Made by a program: the position numbers and the translations under genes. The notes beneath the pieces were generated by a model that saw only the letters and a program-made list of their open reading frames with translations, was not told the origin of the DNA and did no database searches. Shown piece after piece: positions 1-8,127 of a stretch of DNA of 64,000 nucleotides. This DNA is from Streptomyces venezuelae (lineage in GTDB: Bacteria > Actinomycetota > Actinomycetes > Streptomycetales > Streptomycetaceae), in NCBI RefSeq assembly GCF_008642315.1, contig NZ_CP029192.1, positions 2,418,001 through 2,482,000 of the forward strand, read 5' to 3'. Positions within the stretch are counted from its first letter, which is position 1; every line of letters begins with the position of its first letter.

Positions 1-1211
1 CTGGTCGGGTCCACCCGCTCGTCGTCGGCGCCGTCGGACGGCTCCTCCGAAGGAGGAGCGTAGGGATTGTGCAGGGTGACGACGCCCGCTTCCGCGACCT
101 GGTGCATCTGGTGCGTGCGGATGAGGACTTCGGCGACCTCTCCGTCGGACCGGGTCACGGCCGTGTGCAGCGACTGATAGAGGTTGAACTTCGGTACGGC
201 GATGAAGTCCTTGAACTCCGAGACGACCGGGGTGAAGCAGGTGTGCAGCTCGCCCAGGACTCCGTAGCAGTCGGCGTCCTCGTTGACGAGCACGAGGAGG
301 CGGCCGAAGTCGGAGGCGCGCAGTTCGCCGCGCTTGCGGTGCACGCGGTGGACCGAGACGGAGTGCCGGGGCCTGATGAGCACTTCGGCGGTGATGCCCG
401 CGTCGCGCAGCACACTGCGCACCTCGCCCGCGATGTCCCCGAGAGGGTCGCCCTCGCTCTCGGCGTTGGCGGCGATCATGGCCTTGACCTGCGCGCAGTC
501 CTCCGGGTGGAGGATCGCGAAGACGAGATCCTCCAGCTCGGTCTTGAGCGCCTGCACACCGAGGCGCTCGGCGAGCGGAATGAGCACGTCCCGGGTGACC
601 TTGGCGATGCGGGCCTGTTTCTCGGGGCGCATGACGCCGAGCGTGCGCATGTTGTGCAGGCGGTCGGCGAGCTTGATCGACATGACGCGCACGTCGTTGC
701 CGGTGGCGACGAGCATCTTGCGGAAGGTCTCGGGTTCGGCCGCCGCTCCGTAGTCGACCTTCTCCAGCTTCGTGACGCCGTCGACCAGATAGCAGACGTC
801 GTCACCGAACTCGGCCCGCACCTGGTCCAGCGTGACGTCGGTGTCCTCGACGGTGTCGTGGAGCAGGGAGGCGGTCAGGGTCGTGATCTCCGCGCCGAGC
901 TGGGCGAGGATCAGGGTCACCGCGAGCGGGTGTGTGATGTACGGCTCACCGCTCTTGCGCATCTGACCGCGGTGCGAGGACTCCGCGAGCACGTACGCGC
1001 GGCGCAGCGGCTCCAGATCGGCGTCCGGATAGTGGTTCCGGTGGGCCTCCGCCACATGGCCGATCGCGTCGGGCAGACGGTCCCGGGTGCCGGATCCGAG
1101 CAGGGCGGCCCTGCCGAGCCTGCGCAGGTCGAGACGCGCACGACCGCGCTTGCGCTGGACCCCGGGCACGGCGGGGACGGGCGTGGCAGGGTTCGTGGCC
1201 TCCGCACTCAT
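1..1211 (-). CDS. rshA: RelA/SpoT homologue (p)ppGpp synthetase/hydrolase, 3' end outside window
   Basis: Bifunctional stringent-response enzyme family making or degrading (p)ppGpp in the cytoplasm. The reading frame starts at ATG 1211 (MSAEATNPATP) and runs off the left edge, so about 403 residues are visible. Residues 80-130 hold the HD hydrolase signature (LLHDTVEDTD, H118-D119 and E122-D123). A synthetase-like domain follows around residues 290-390, with a RelA-like FKDFIAVPKFNLYQSLHTAV stretch. It lies upstream of dapF on another transcript start or as a loose cluster (142-nt gap). The position beside dapF matches rshA of S. coelicolor, which is distinct from its main relA. Whether both activities are intact cannot be judged because the C-terminal regulatory part is missing. 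Confidence 0.9.
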   Translation of the reverse strand, partial: MSAEATNPATPVPAVPGVQRKRGRARLDLRRLGRAALLGSGTRDRLPDAIGHVAEAHRNHYPDADLEPLRRAYVLAESSHRGQMRKSGEPYITHPLAVTLILAQLGAEITTLTASLLHDTVEDTDVTLDQVRAEFGDDVCYLVDGVTKLEKVDYGAAAEPETFRKMLVATGNDVRVMSIKLADRLHNMRTLGVMRPEKQARIAKVTRDVLIPLAERLGVQALKTELEDLVFAILHPEDCAQVKAMIAANAESEGDPLGDIAGEVRSVLRDAGITAEVLIRPRHSVSVHRVHRKRGELRASDFGRLLVLVNEDADCYGVLGELHTCFTPVVSEFKDFIAVPKFNLYQSLHTAVTRSDGEVAEVLIRTHQMHQVAEAGVVTLHNPYAPPSEEPSDGADDERVDPT

Positions 1212-1353
1212 GAGCACCTCCGGCTGCTTCGACCGGCGGTGTGCGGACGGCGGCGTACTCCGTCCGGGCCGGTGCTTGATGCTACCGAGCCCATCACGTG
1301 GCGCTGACCGCCTCTCGCCGAGCGTGAAACGGATCACCCATTCGAGCGACAGT

Positions 1354-2232
1354 TCATGCGCTTGCCGTTTCGAACCATTCGGACGCGATCTCGCCCTCCG
1401 CGACGATCACGGCTCCGCCCGTCATCTCGATCTCGCCGTCGGGCCGCTCGGTGATCACCAGGCGCCCACCGGGCAGATCGACGGTGTACGTGGCCGGGGT
1501 CCCGGTCACGGCCGGGTCCACGCCGTCCTTGCGGGCCGCCGCCACGGCCACGGCGCAGGCACCGGTGCCGCAGGAGCGGGTCTCGCCCGCGCCGCGCTCG
1601 TGCACGCGCATGGCGACGTGCTGCGGGCCCCGCGGGACGACGAATTCGACGTTGACCCCGTCCGGGTAGGCGGAGGCGGGGCTGAAGGGGGGTGCTTCGT
1701 AGAGGTTGCCCGCTTCGGAGAGGTCGTCGACGAAGGCGACCGCGTGCGGGTTGCCCATGTTCACGTTCCGCGCGGGCCATCGGTGGTCGCCGACCGAGAC
1801 GGTGACGTCCCCTTCGGGGAGGACCGCCTTGCCCATGCCGACGGTGATGTCGCCGCCGGACTCCTCCTTGGCGATGTGCACGGTCTTCACGCCACCGCGG
1901 GTGGCCACCGCCAGATCGCCTTCGGCGGCGTGCCCCGCGCGTTGCAGGTAACGGGCGAAGACCCGCACTCCGTTGCCGCACATCTCCGCGACGGATCCGT
2001 CGCCGTTGCGGTAGTCCATGAACCACTCGGCGCGGTCCGCCAGGTGGCGGGCGTCGGGGTGGGCCGCGGAGCGTACGACGTGGAGGAGGCCGTCGCCACC
2101 GATGCCCGCGCGGCGGTCGCACAGGGCGGCCACGGCCGACGGGGACAGCTCGATGGCGTTGTCGGGGTCGGGGATGATCACGAAGTCGTTCTCGGTCCCG
2201 TGCCCCTTGAGGAAGGCGATCCGCGTGCTCAT
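1354..2232 (-). CDS. dapF: Diaminopimelate epimerase
   Basis: Converts LL- to meso-diaminopimelate in lysine and peptidoglycan precursor synthesis. The 292-residue protein begins at ATG 2232 (MSTRIAFLKGHGTENDFV, the typical DapF start); a longer frame to 2304 lacks conserved sequence. The two catalytic cysteines are visible: C85 in MCGNGVRVF and C221 in RSCGTGACAV. Asn/His substrate-binding segments (NMGNPHAV) are present. A GAGGA sequence abuts the start very closely. It lies 47 nt downstream of a small membrane-protein gene and upstream of rshA, all on the minus strand. Length and motifs are normal for the family. Confidence 0.96.
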   Translation of the reverse strand: MSTRIAFLKGHGTENDFVIIPDPDNAIELSPSAVAALCDRRAGIGGDGLLHVVRSAAHPDARHLADRAEWFMDYRNGDGSVAEMCGNGVRVFARYLQRAGHAAEGDLAVATRGGVKTVHIAKEESGGDITVGMGKAVLPEGDVTVSVGDHRWPARNVNMGNPHAVAFVDDLSEAGNLYEAPPFSPASAYPDGVNVEFVVPRGPQHVAMRVHERGAGETRSCGTGACAVAVAAARKDGVDPAVTGTPATYTVDLPGGRLVITERPDGEIEMTGGAVIVAEGEIASEWFETASA

Positions 2233-2279
2233 TCCTCGATCGTACGGTGTGGGTAGGACACCCGGTCCAGGCGGTGCGC

Positions 2280-2780
2280 TCAGCGGAGCCTGGCGACCCG
2301 CCACACGGCGAGGACCACGGCGCCCAGGAACAGCACGGCGTACCCGGAGACGACGCGCCAGTCCGGGCGGTCCCCGGAGCCGCGCTCGGGCAGTCCCGGC
2401 CAGGTGTGGCCCACGCGGCGGGCGGCCATCATGCCCCAGCCGGCCGCGCAGCAGCTGATCAGCAGGCCGAGCATGGCGACCACGGCGCCGCCGTCGCCGA
2501 ACTCGAAGGCGAGCGGAAAGGCGAACATCAGGGAGCCGACGGCGGCCAGGATCACAATGGGCGCGAGCTGCCAGATGCGCAGACGCGGCTGGGGACGCAG
2601 CTCTACCTCGACCTCGACCTCGGCCGCTGCCGACATCTCGTCGGGGTCGGGACCGTCGTCCGTCACGCCACTCGACGTCACGCCGCCCGACGTCTCGTCG
2701 GGACCGTCGGGGCTGAGCTGCTCTCCGCCGTCATGTGCGGTGTCACGAGGGCCGGCCTCCATCGCCACGCGCCCTCCCAC
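2280..2780 (-). CDS. Small integral membrane protein, unknown function
   Basis: A 166-residue protein not assigned to a named family. The first ~75 residues are acidic and low-complexity, rich in D, E, G, S and T (likely cytosolic and disordered). Three hydrophobic segments follow, roughly residues 80-97, 100-120 and 146-160, ending in a basic VWRVARLR tail. ATG 2780 is used here; ATG 2762 (MEAGPRDT) is an alternative. It sits between miaA and dapF in the same direction with short spacers, so it is probably co-transcribed. Conserved position in this Streptomyces cluster is the main support for it being real; no function is evident. Confidence 0.75.
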   Translation of the reverse strand: MGGRVAMEAGPRDTAHDGGEQLSPDGPDETSGGVTSSGVTDDGPDPDEMSAAAEVEVEVELRPQPRLRIWQLAPIVILAAVGSLMFAFPLAFEFGDGGAVVAMLGLLISCCAAGWGMMAARRVGHTWPGLPERGSGDRPDWRVVSGYAVLFLGAVVLAVWRVARLR

Positions 2781-2870
2781 TTCGGACTTTCACCGGTCGA
2801 TCGATGGTCGATGATGGCACGCTGTCAGGTGCCGGGATGACCGCCGGAGCGTCCCGATGCCATCACGTGA

Positions 2871-3809
2871 TCAGGCTGTGACCGGTCGTTCGACCAACGC
2901 CAGCGCGCGTGCCGGGAGTTCCTCGTGGTCGGTCAGTGCCCCGCTGAGCCAGTGCACCCGTGGGTCACGGCGGAACCAGGAGTCCTGACGGCGTGCGAAG
3001 CGCTTGGTGGCGCGCACGGTCTCGGCACGCGCCTCGTCCTCGGTGCACTCTCCCGCGAGCGCCGCGAGCACCTGCTGGTAGCCGAGCGCACGGGCCGCCG
3101 TACGCCCCTCGCGCAGCCCCTGGGCCTCCAGCGCGCGCACCTCGTCGACCAGGCCGCGCTCCCACATGCGGTCCACGCGCGTGGCGATGCGTTCGTCGAG
3201 TTCGGGGCGCGCCACGTCGACGCCGATCTGGATCGTGTCGTACACGGATTCGTGGCTGGGGAGGTTGGCGGTGAAGGGTTTGCCGGTGATCTCGATGACC
3301 TCGAGGGCGCGGACGATCCGGCGGCCGTTGCTGGGCAGGATGGCCCGGGCCGCGTCGGGGTCGGCGGCGGCGAGGCGGGCGTGCAGAGCACCGGAGCCGC
3401 ACACCGTGAGCTCCTCCTCAAGGCGGGCCCGCACCTCGGGGTCGATGCCGGGGAACTCCAGGTGGTCCACGGCCCCCCTGACGTAGAGACCGGAGCCGCC
3501 GACGAGGATCGGCCAGCGCCCTTCCGCGAGGAGTCGGTCGATCTCGGTGCGGGCCAGCTTCTGGTACTCGGCGACGCTGGCGGCCTCCGTGACGTCCCAG
3601 ATGTCGAGGAGATGGTGGGGTACGCCGCCGCGCTCCTCGGGCGTCAGCTTGGCGGTACCGATATCCATCCCTCGGTAGAGCTGCATCGAGTCGGCGTTGA
3701 CGATTTCGCCGCCGAGACGCTGGGCGAGGAAAACGCCCAGATCGGACTTTCCTGCCGCGGTCGGACCGACGACGGCGATGACCCGCGGGGCGGGGGCTGC
3801 GCTACTCAC
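2871..3809 (-). CDS. miaA: tRNA dimethylallyltransferase
   Basis: Adds the isopentenyl (dimethylallyl) group to A37 of tRNAs reading U-initial codons; the product is the substrate of MiaB, also encoded here. The 312-residue protein begins at GTG 3809 (VSSAAPAPRVIAVVG). The open frame extends much further upstream but loses similarity. The P-loop GPTAAGKS is at residues 15-22, followed by NADSMQLYRGMDIGTAK and further conserved DSWFRRDPRVHWL near the C-terminus. Length is typical for Streptomyces MiaA. It is followed by the small membrane protein and dapF. Confidence 0.95.
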   Translation of the reverse strand: MSSAAPAPRVIAVVGPTAAGKSDLGVFLAQRLGGEIVNADSMQLYRGMDIGTAKLTPEERGGVPHHLLDIWDVTEAASVAEYQKLARTEIDRLLAEGRWPILVGGSGLYVRGAVDHLEFPGIDPEVRARLEEELTVCGSGALHARLAAADPDAARAILPSNGRRIVRALEVIEITGKPFTANLPSHESVYDTIQIGVDVARPELDERIATRVDRMWERGLVDEVRALEAQGLREGRTAARALGYQQVLAALAGECTEDEARAETVRATKRFARRQDSWFRRDPRVHWLSGALTDHEELPARALALVERPVTA

Positions 3810-3991
3810 TGCCTCAGTCTCGCAAACATCTGCCCCCGTCCCCGAACGAGCTACGTGACGGCACGGCTCTGGGGTCGTTGCCTGTTGCGAGGTTCCGGCC
3901 GCCGGTTTCGAGAACCGATGACCCGGGCGGCGCAATGGGACGCACCGGGTGGGGCGGGATTTCGCCCACACGAGTAACGTATGGAGTAGAT

Positions 3992-4291
3992 ATGGGCGTT
4001 TTTGCACGTTTCCGCCGGAAGTCCAAGGACAGCGATGAGGCGTCGACGACCGACGCGGCAGCGGCCACGCTGACGGCCGAGCCCGAGGGAGCCGAAGAGG
4101 CCGCCTCGGAGGCCGACAGCGACGCGAAGCCCGCCGCCGAGGCCAGTGCCGATACCGACACCGAGAGCGCTGCCGAGGACAAGTCAGCGGACGCCGCCGA
4201 AGCGGCTGATGCGGAGGGTGTGGACATTCCGAAGCAGCAGTCCGCGGAGGAGGCGGCCGACAACGAGGCCGGCGAGGGCGCCCGCAAGTAG
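3992..4291 (+). CDS. Small acidic alanine-rich protein, unknown function
   Basis: A 99-residue protein starting at ATG 3992 (MGVFARFRRKSK), with GGAG a few bases upstream. After a short basic, amphipathic N-terminus it is almost entirely A, E, D, S and T (repeated AAEA/ADAE patterns). It is therefore likely intrinsically disordered and strongly acidic. It is the first of two small plus-strand genes placed between miaA and the LigB-like gene; the next gene begins 25 nt after its stop, so they probably share an mRNA. No family is recognised. The composition resembles proteins whose basic N-terminus docks on membranes, but that is speculation. Confidence 0.7.
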   Translation: MGVFARFRRKSKDSDEASTTDAAAATLTAEPEGAEEAASEADSDAKPAAEASADTDTESAAEDKSADAAEAADAEGVDIPKQQSAEEAADNEAGEGARK

Positions 4292-4316
4292 ATCCCCAGC
4301 GAGGGAAGGTGGACCC

Positions 4317-4601
4317 ATGGGCTTCCTGGACCAACTGAAAGCCAAACTCGCCCCTGCGAAGGGCAAGGTCTCGGACCTGGCGCAGCAGCACGGGGGCAAG
4401 ATCGACCAGGGCCTCGACAAGGCTGCCAAGGTGGTCGACGAGAAGACCAAGGGCAAGTACAGCGACAAGATCCAGGCGGGCACGGGGAAGGCGAAGGACG
4501 CCCTCGACCGCATCGCCGGGACCGACGGGGAGAAGGACGCGGGCGGCAGCGCCGGCCCTTCCACTCCTCAGTCGCCTCCGTCGCCCCCGCCGGCTTCCTG
4601 A
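4317..4601 (+). CDS. Antitoxin-family (MT0933/Rv0909-like) small protein
   Basis: A 94-residue lysine-rich protein (MGFLDQLKAKLAPAKGKVSD). Start ATG 4317 is preceded by GAGGGAAGGTGG. It has the pattern of the MT0933-like antitoxin family: an amphipathic helical N-terminal half with evenly spaced K/A, then a Ser/Pro-rich tail. In mycobacteria, related proteins are antitoxins paired with a toxin gene, but no toxin gene adjoins here. The upstream neighbour is an acidic protein of opposite charge and the downstream gene is convergent. It may act in another way (for example as a CsbD-like stress protein); the antitoxin name is a family label only. Confidence 0.72.
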   Translation: MGFLDQLKAKLAPAKGKVSDLAQQHGGKIDQGLDKAAKVVDEKTKGKYSDKIQAGTGKAKDALDRIAGTDGEKDAGGSAGPSTPQSPPSPPPAS

Positions 4602-4610
4602 ACCGCAGCG

Positions 4611-4651
4611 GCGGACGGCCGCGAAGCACTGCGCTTCGCGGCCGCCTCCGC
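4611..4651. terminator. Bidirectional intrinsic terminator hairpin
   Basis: A perfect 11-bp stem (CGGCCGCGAAG / CTTCGCGGCCG, 4616-4626 and 4634-4644) with a 7-nt loop, extended by GCGGA/TCCGC outside. It lies between the convergent antitoxin-like and LigB-like genes. There is no clear U tract, as is usual in Streptomyces. Confidence 0.7.
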
Positions 4652-4686
4652 GTGTCCGCGCGCGCCGAACCGCCGTGGGAGCCCGG

Positions 4687-5424
4687 CTACGACCAGGCAG
4701 CCACCACGTACCCCACGCCGTACGGCGCGTCCTCGTAGAGCAGCTCGCCACTCAGACCCGCGCCGTCCGCCGCCCCGGCGAGCACCTGCCAGGAAGCACG
4801 GCCCGCCGCCTTCAGTTCATACGCGAGGCCCACGTCCAGCGCCTTCAGCGCCTCGACGTCGGCCCCTCCGAGCGCACGCCCGACCTCCGCGTCGAAGCCG
4901 GCGGCCCGCTCGTCGAGGTACCCCGGCGCCTTCAGCGTGCGGCACGCGCTGGCGTCGCCCATCACCAGCAGTGCCACTCGGTCGGCTCGGGCCCCGATGC
5001 CCCCTCCGACTTGGATACACCGCTCGGCCTCGAGTGGTTCCCCCACGCCGAGACCTTCCACGGGCGCGGCCGACCAGCGCGCACGCTCGAGCAGCCGGCC
5101 CCCGACCGCGAGCGACGGCGGAAGCTCACGCCGCACGGCATCGGAAGCGGTTTCCGCTTCCCCTCCGGGCGGCACCGGCCCGAGACGGACGTCCACGTCC
5201 ACGCCGAAACCCCGGAACGACCCGCGCGCGCCCTGCGGATGCGGTCCGCGCCCGCTCTCCTCGGCGGGACCGATCACGACGAGGAGGTCGGGCCGGGCGG
5301 CGGCGAGCACCGCGATGGCGTCCGAACAGGCCGCACGCGCGGCATCGAGCTCAGGAGCGGCACCCGCGGCGACCTCGGGAACGAGCACCGGCGGACAAGG
5401 GCAGACGGCTGCGGCGACAAGCAT
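4687..5424 (-). CDS. LigB-like (class III extradiol dioxygenase fold) protein, probably not catalytic
   Basis: A 245-residue protein (MLVAAAVCPCPPVLVPEVA) that aligns by eye with the class III extradiol dioxygenase subunit B / Memo fold. In active members the N-terminal segment reads PHPP, giving a metal-ligand histidine. Here it is PCPP (C10 in place of His). A second usual His position after GD(G/L)S is also not His (GDASACRT). The catalytic iron site is therefore probably absent. It starts 39 nt after miaB and is co-directional, so it is likely co-transcribed with miaB and perhaps linked to tRNA modification. The same arrangement is known in S. coelicolor. Function unknown. Confidence 0.8.
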   Translation of the reverse strand: MLVAAAVCPCPPVLVPEVAAGAAPELDAARAACSDAIAVLAAARPDLLVVIGPAEESGRGPHPQGARGSFRGFGVDVDVRLGPVPPGGEAETASDAVRRELPPSLAVGGRLLERARWSAAPVEGLGVGEPLEAERCIQVGGGIGARADRVALLVMGDASACRTLKAPGYLDERAAGFDAEVGRALGGADVEALKALDVGLAYELKAAGRASWQVLAGAADGAGLSGELLYEDAPYGVGYVVAAWS

Positions 5425-5463
5425 GATCCGCAGCGTAACGCCCCCTGGTGGGCCCCGACTCCG

Positions 5464-6954
5464 TCAGTCGCAGCCGCAGCCGCTGCCCGTCGCCACCGGC
5501 AGCGGTGCCGGGGCGCCGATCTTCGGCAGACCCAGCATCACGCCCGCGGGCTTCGCTGCCGCCTCGGTGTTCCGCTTCTCCCAGGCGTCGCCCGCGCGCG
5601 TGGGACGCACGTTCAGGACGGCGCCCTCGGCGAGCAGGTGGTGCGGCGCCGCGTAGGTGATCTCGACGGTCACGACGTCGCCGGGGCGCACCTCGGTGTC
5701 CGGCTTGGTGAAGTGGACCAGGCGGTTGTCGGGCGCACGGCCGGAGAGGCGGTGGGTGGCGCCGTCCTTGCGGCCCTCACCCTCGGCGACCATGAGGTCC
5801 AGGGTGCGGCCGACCTGCTTCTTGTTCTCCTCCCAGGAGATCTCCTCCTGGACGGCCACCAGGCGCTCGTAGCGCGACTGGACGACCTCCTTGGGGATCT
5901 GGCCCTCCATGGTGGCCGCCGGGGTCCCGGGGCGCTTGGAGTACTGGAAGGTGAAGGCGCTCGCGAAGCGGGCCTCGCGGACCACGTGCATCGTCTGCTC
6001 GAAGTCCTCCTCGGTCTCGCCGGGGAAGCCCACGATGATGTCGGTCGAGATGGCCGCGTCCGGCATGGCCGCACGGACCTTCTCGATGATGCCCAGGAAA
6101 CGATCCTGCCGGTAGGAGCGGCGCATCGCCTTGAGGATCGGGTCCGAGCCGGACTGCAGCGGCATGTGGAGCTGCGGCATCACGTTCGGCGTCTCGGCCA
6201 TGGCGGCGATCACGTCGTCGGTGAAGTCCCGCGGGTGCGGGGAGGTGAAGCGCACGCGCTCCAGGCCGTCGATCTTGCCGCAGGCCCTCAGCAGCTTGCT
6301 GAAGGCCTCGCGGTCGCCGATGTCCGAGCCGTACGCGTTCACGTTCTGGCCGAGGAGGGTGATCTCGGAGACGCCCTCGCCGACGAGCGCCTCGATCTCC
6401 GCGAGGATGTCGCCGGTCCTGCGGTCCTTCTCCTTGCCGCGCAGCGCGGGCACGATGCAGAAGGTGCAGGTGTTGTTGCAGCCGACGGAGATGGAGACCC
6501 AGGCCGCGTACGCGCTCTCGCGGCGGGTCGGCAGCGTCGACGGGAAGGCTTCCAGCGACTCGGCGATCTCTACCTGCGCCTCTTCCTGGACGCGGGCGCG
6601 CTCCAGGAGGACCGGCAGCTTGCCGATGTTGTGCGTGCCGAAGACGACGTCGACCCAAGGGGCCCGCTTGACGATGGTGTCGCGGTCCTTCTGGGCCAGA
6701 CAGCCGCCGACGGCGATCTGCATCCCGGGACGCTTGGTCTTCATCGGAGCCAGGCGGCCGAGATTGCCGTACAGACGGTTGTCGGCGTTCTCGCGCACGG
6801 CGCACGTGTTGAAGACGACGACGTCGGCGTCGCCATCGGCTCCTTCGGGCGCACGTTCGTAGCCGGCGTCCTCCAGCAGCCCGGAGAGCCGCTCGGAGTC
6901 ATGGACGTTCATCTGGCACCCGTAGGTGCGCACCTCGTAAGTCTTCGCGCTCAT
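5464..6954 (-). CDS. miaB: tRNA-2-methylthio-N6-dimethylallyladenosine synthase
   Basis: Radical-SAM methylthiotransferase converting i6A37 to ms2i6A37 in tRNA, acting after MiaA. The 496-residue protein starts at ATG 6954 ([16 protein letters not shown]). UPF0004 domain cysteines are C13, C51 and C85 (auxiliary 4Fe-4S cluster). The radical-SAM CxxxCxxC is C159, C163 and C166. A TRAM domain follows near residues 380-440. An extended C-terminal tail ends in GSGCGCD, with two extra cysteines of unknown role. The upstream gene runs divergently from about 150 nt away. Assignment as MiaB rather than RimO follows from the YGCQMN motif and its operon context; a separate rimO lies at about 38 kb. Confidence 0.97.
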   Translation of the reverse strand: MSAKTYEVRTYGCQMNVHDSERLSGLLEDAGYERAPEGADGDADVVVFNTCAVRENADNRLYGNLGRLAPMKTKRPGMQIAVGGCLAQKDRDTIVKRAPWVDVVFGTHNIGKLPVLLERARVQEEAQVEIAESLEAFPSTLPTRRESAYAAWVSISVGCNNTCTFCIVPALRGKEKDRRTGDILAEIEALVGEGVSEITLLGQNVNAYGSDIGDREAFSKLLRACGKIDGLERVRFTSPHPRDFTDDVIAAMAETPNVMPQLHMPLQSGSDPILKAMRRSYRQDRFLGIIEKVRAAMPDAAISTDIIVGFPGETEEDFEQTMHVVREARFASAFTFQYSKRPGTPAATMEGQIPKEVVQSRYERLVAVQEEISWEENKKQVGRTLDLMVAEGEGRKDGATHRLSGRAPDNRLVHFTKPDTEVRPGDVVTVEITYAAPHHLLAEGAVLNVRPTRAGDAWEKRNTEAAAKPAGVMLGLPKIGAPAPLPVATGSGCGCD

Positions 6955-7103
6955 CTCGCCCCCCAGGGTACGGGGTCGCCACGCGCGCGTGCCCGCGGAT
7001 TGCGACTGCGGCGCCCGGGGGCCGGGGACGACCGGGCTCCGCGACCGCCCGGTGTGACCTCTCCCCTGGTCATCACGGTGAGTGGGCTGGCAGGATCGCG
7101 CGC

Positions 7104-8099
7104 ATGCTCAAGGCACTCCCCCAGATCAGCAGGCGCCGCGCCCTGCAGGGTTCCGCCGCGGCCCTCATCGTGTTCGGCCTGCTGATGTGGTGGCTGCTGC
7201 CCGTGGGCGAGGAGTCTCCGAGCGGGCGGATCGCGTTCAGCACGGGCGTGAGGGAAGGCGTCTACGAGCGGTACGGCAAGCTCCTGGAGACGGCGATCTC
7301 CAAGGACATGCCGGACGTCGACGTCAAGCTCCTCAACAGCGAAGGATCGCAGCAGAACGTCGCGCGCGTGGCCACCGGCAAGTCCGACTTCACGATCGCG
7401 GCCGCCGACGCGGTGGAGACGTACCGCCTGGACGCCGCACCGGGCTGGTACCGGCTGCGGGGCTGTACGCGCCTGTACGACGACTACGTGCAACTCATCG
7501 TGCCCCGGTCCTCGAAGATCAAGAACGTCGCCGATCTGCGCGACAAGCGCGTTGCGGTGGGCCAGGACCACTCAGGGGTGCGGCTGATAGCCGACCGGGT
7601 GCTGGACGCCGCGGGCCTCGAACCGAAAACCGACATCAAGCCGGTGGCCGCCGGGATAGACACCATGCCCGGCCTCCTGAAGAGCGGCTCCATCGACGCG
7701 TTCTTCTGGTCCGGCGGTCTGCCGACCAACTCCGTGCGTGCCCTCTCCGAGGAGATGGACATCAAGCTCGTGAAGCTGGGTTACCTCGTAGAGGCGCTGC
7801 ACAAGCAGGGCGGCGGCTCGCGGTACTACCGGGCCGCGACGATGCCGGCCGACGCGTATCCCGAGGCCCAACAGGGCTCCGCCGTACCGACGCTGGCCGT
7901 GGCGAACCTCCTGGTGACCACGGACCGCACCGATCCCGAGCTCACCGAGCAGCTGACCCGCACCGTCATCGACAGCCGCGACCACATCGGCGACCAGGTG
8001 CACGCGGCGCAGGTGGTGGATCTGCGCACCGCACTGTTCACGGACCCGCTCCCGCTGCACGACGGGGCGCGCCGCTACTACCGCTCGGTCAAGCCCTGA
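7104..8099 (+). CDS. TAXI-family TRAP-type solute-binding protein, membrane-anchored
   Basis: A 331-residue extracytoplasmic binding protein of the TAXI family ([46 protein letters not shown]). Members usually deliver solutes such as glutamate to a fused TRAP permease, but no TRAP membrane subunit is nearby. The N-terminus (SRRRALQG then a hydrophobic run at residues 17-32) looks like a Tat-type or uncleaved signal anchor; there is no lipobox cysteine. It converges with gluK (28-nt gap). The position suggests a binding partner for the GluK sensor rather than a transporter, which is inference. A CAGGAT hexamer seven bases before ATG 7104 could be a -10 for a leaderless mRNA. Confidence 0.88.
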   Translation: MLKALPQISRRRALQGSAAALIVFGLLMWWLLPVGEESPSGRIAFSTGVREGVYERYGKLLETAISKDMPDVDVKLLNSEGSQQNVARVATGKSDFTIAAADAVETYRLDAAPGWYRLRGCTRLYDDYVQLIVPRSSKIKNVADLRDKRVAVGQDHSGVRLIADRVLDAAGLEPKTDIKPVAAGIDTMPGLLKSGSIDAFFWSGGLPTNSVRALSEEMDIKLVKLGYLVEALHKQGGGSRYYRAATMPADAYPEAQQGSAVPTLAVANLLVTTDRTDPELTEQLTRTVIDSRDHIGDQVHAAQVVDLRTALFTDPLPLHDGARRYYRSVKP

Positions 8100-8127
8100 C
8101 CCGTCGTCCGCGGCGCCGAGCCGCCCG

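Noticed and set aside
69..1307. Long plus-strand open frame of 412 codons
   Set aside because: Mirror of rshA on the other strand; Val/Asp/Arg-rich sequence with no domain, caused by high GC in the third codon position.
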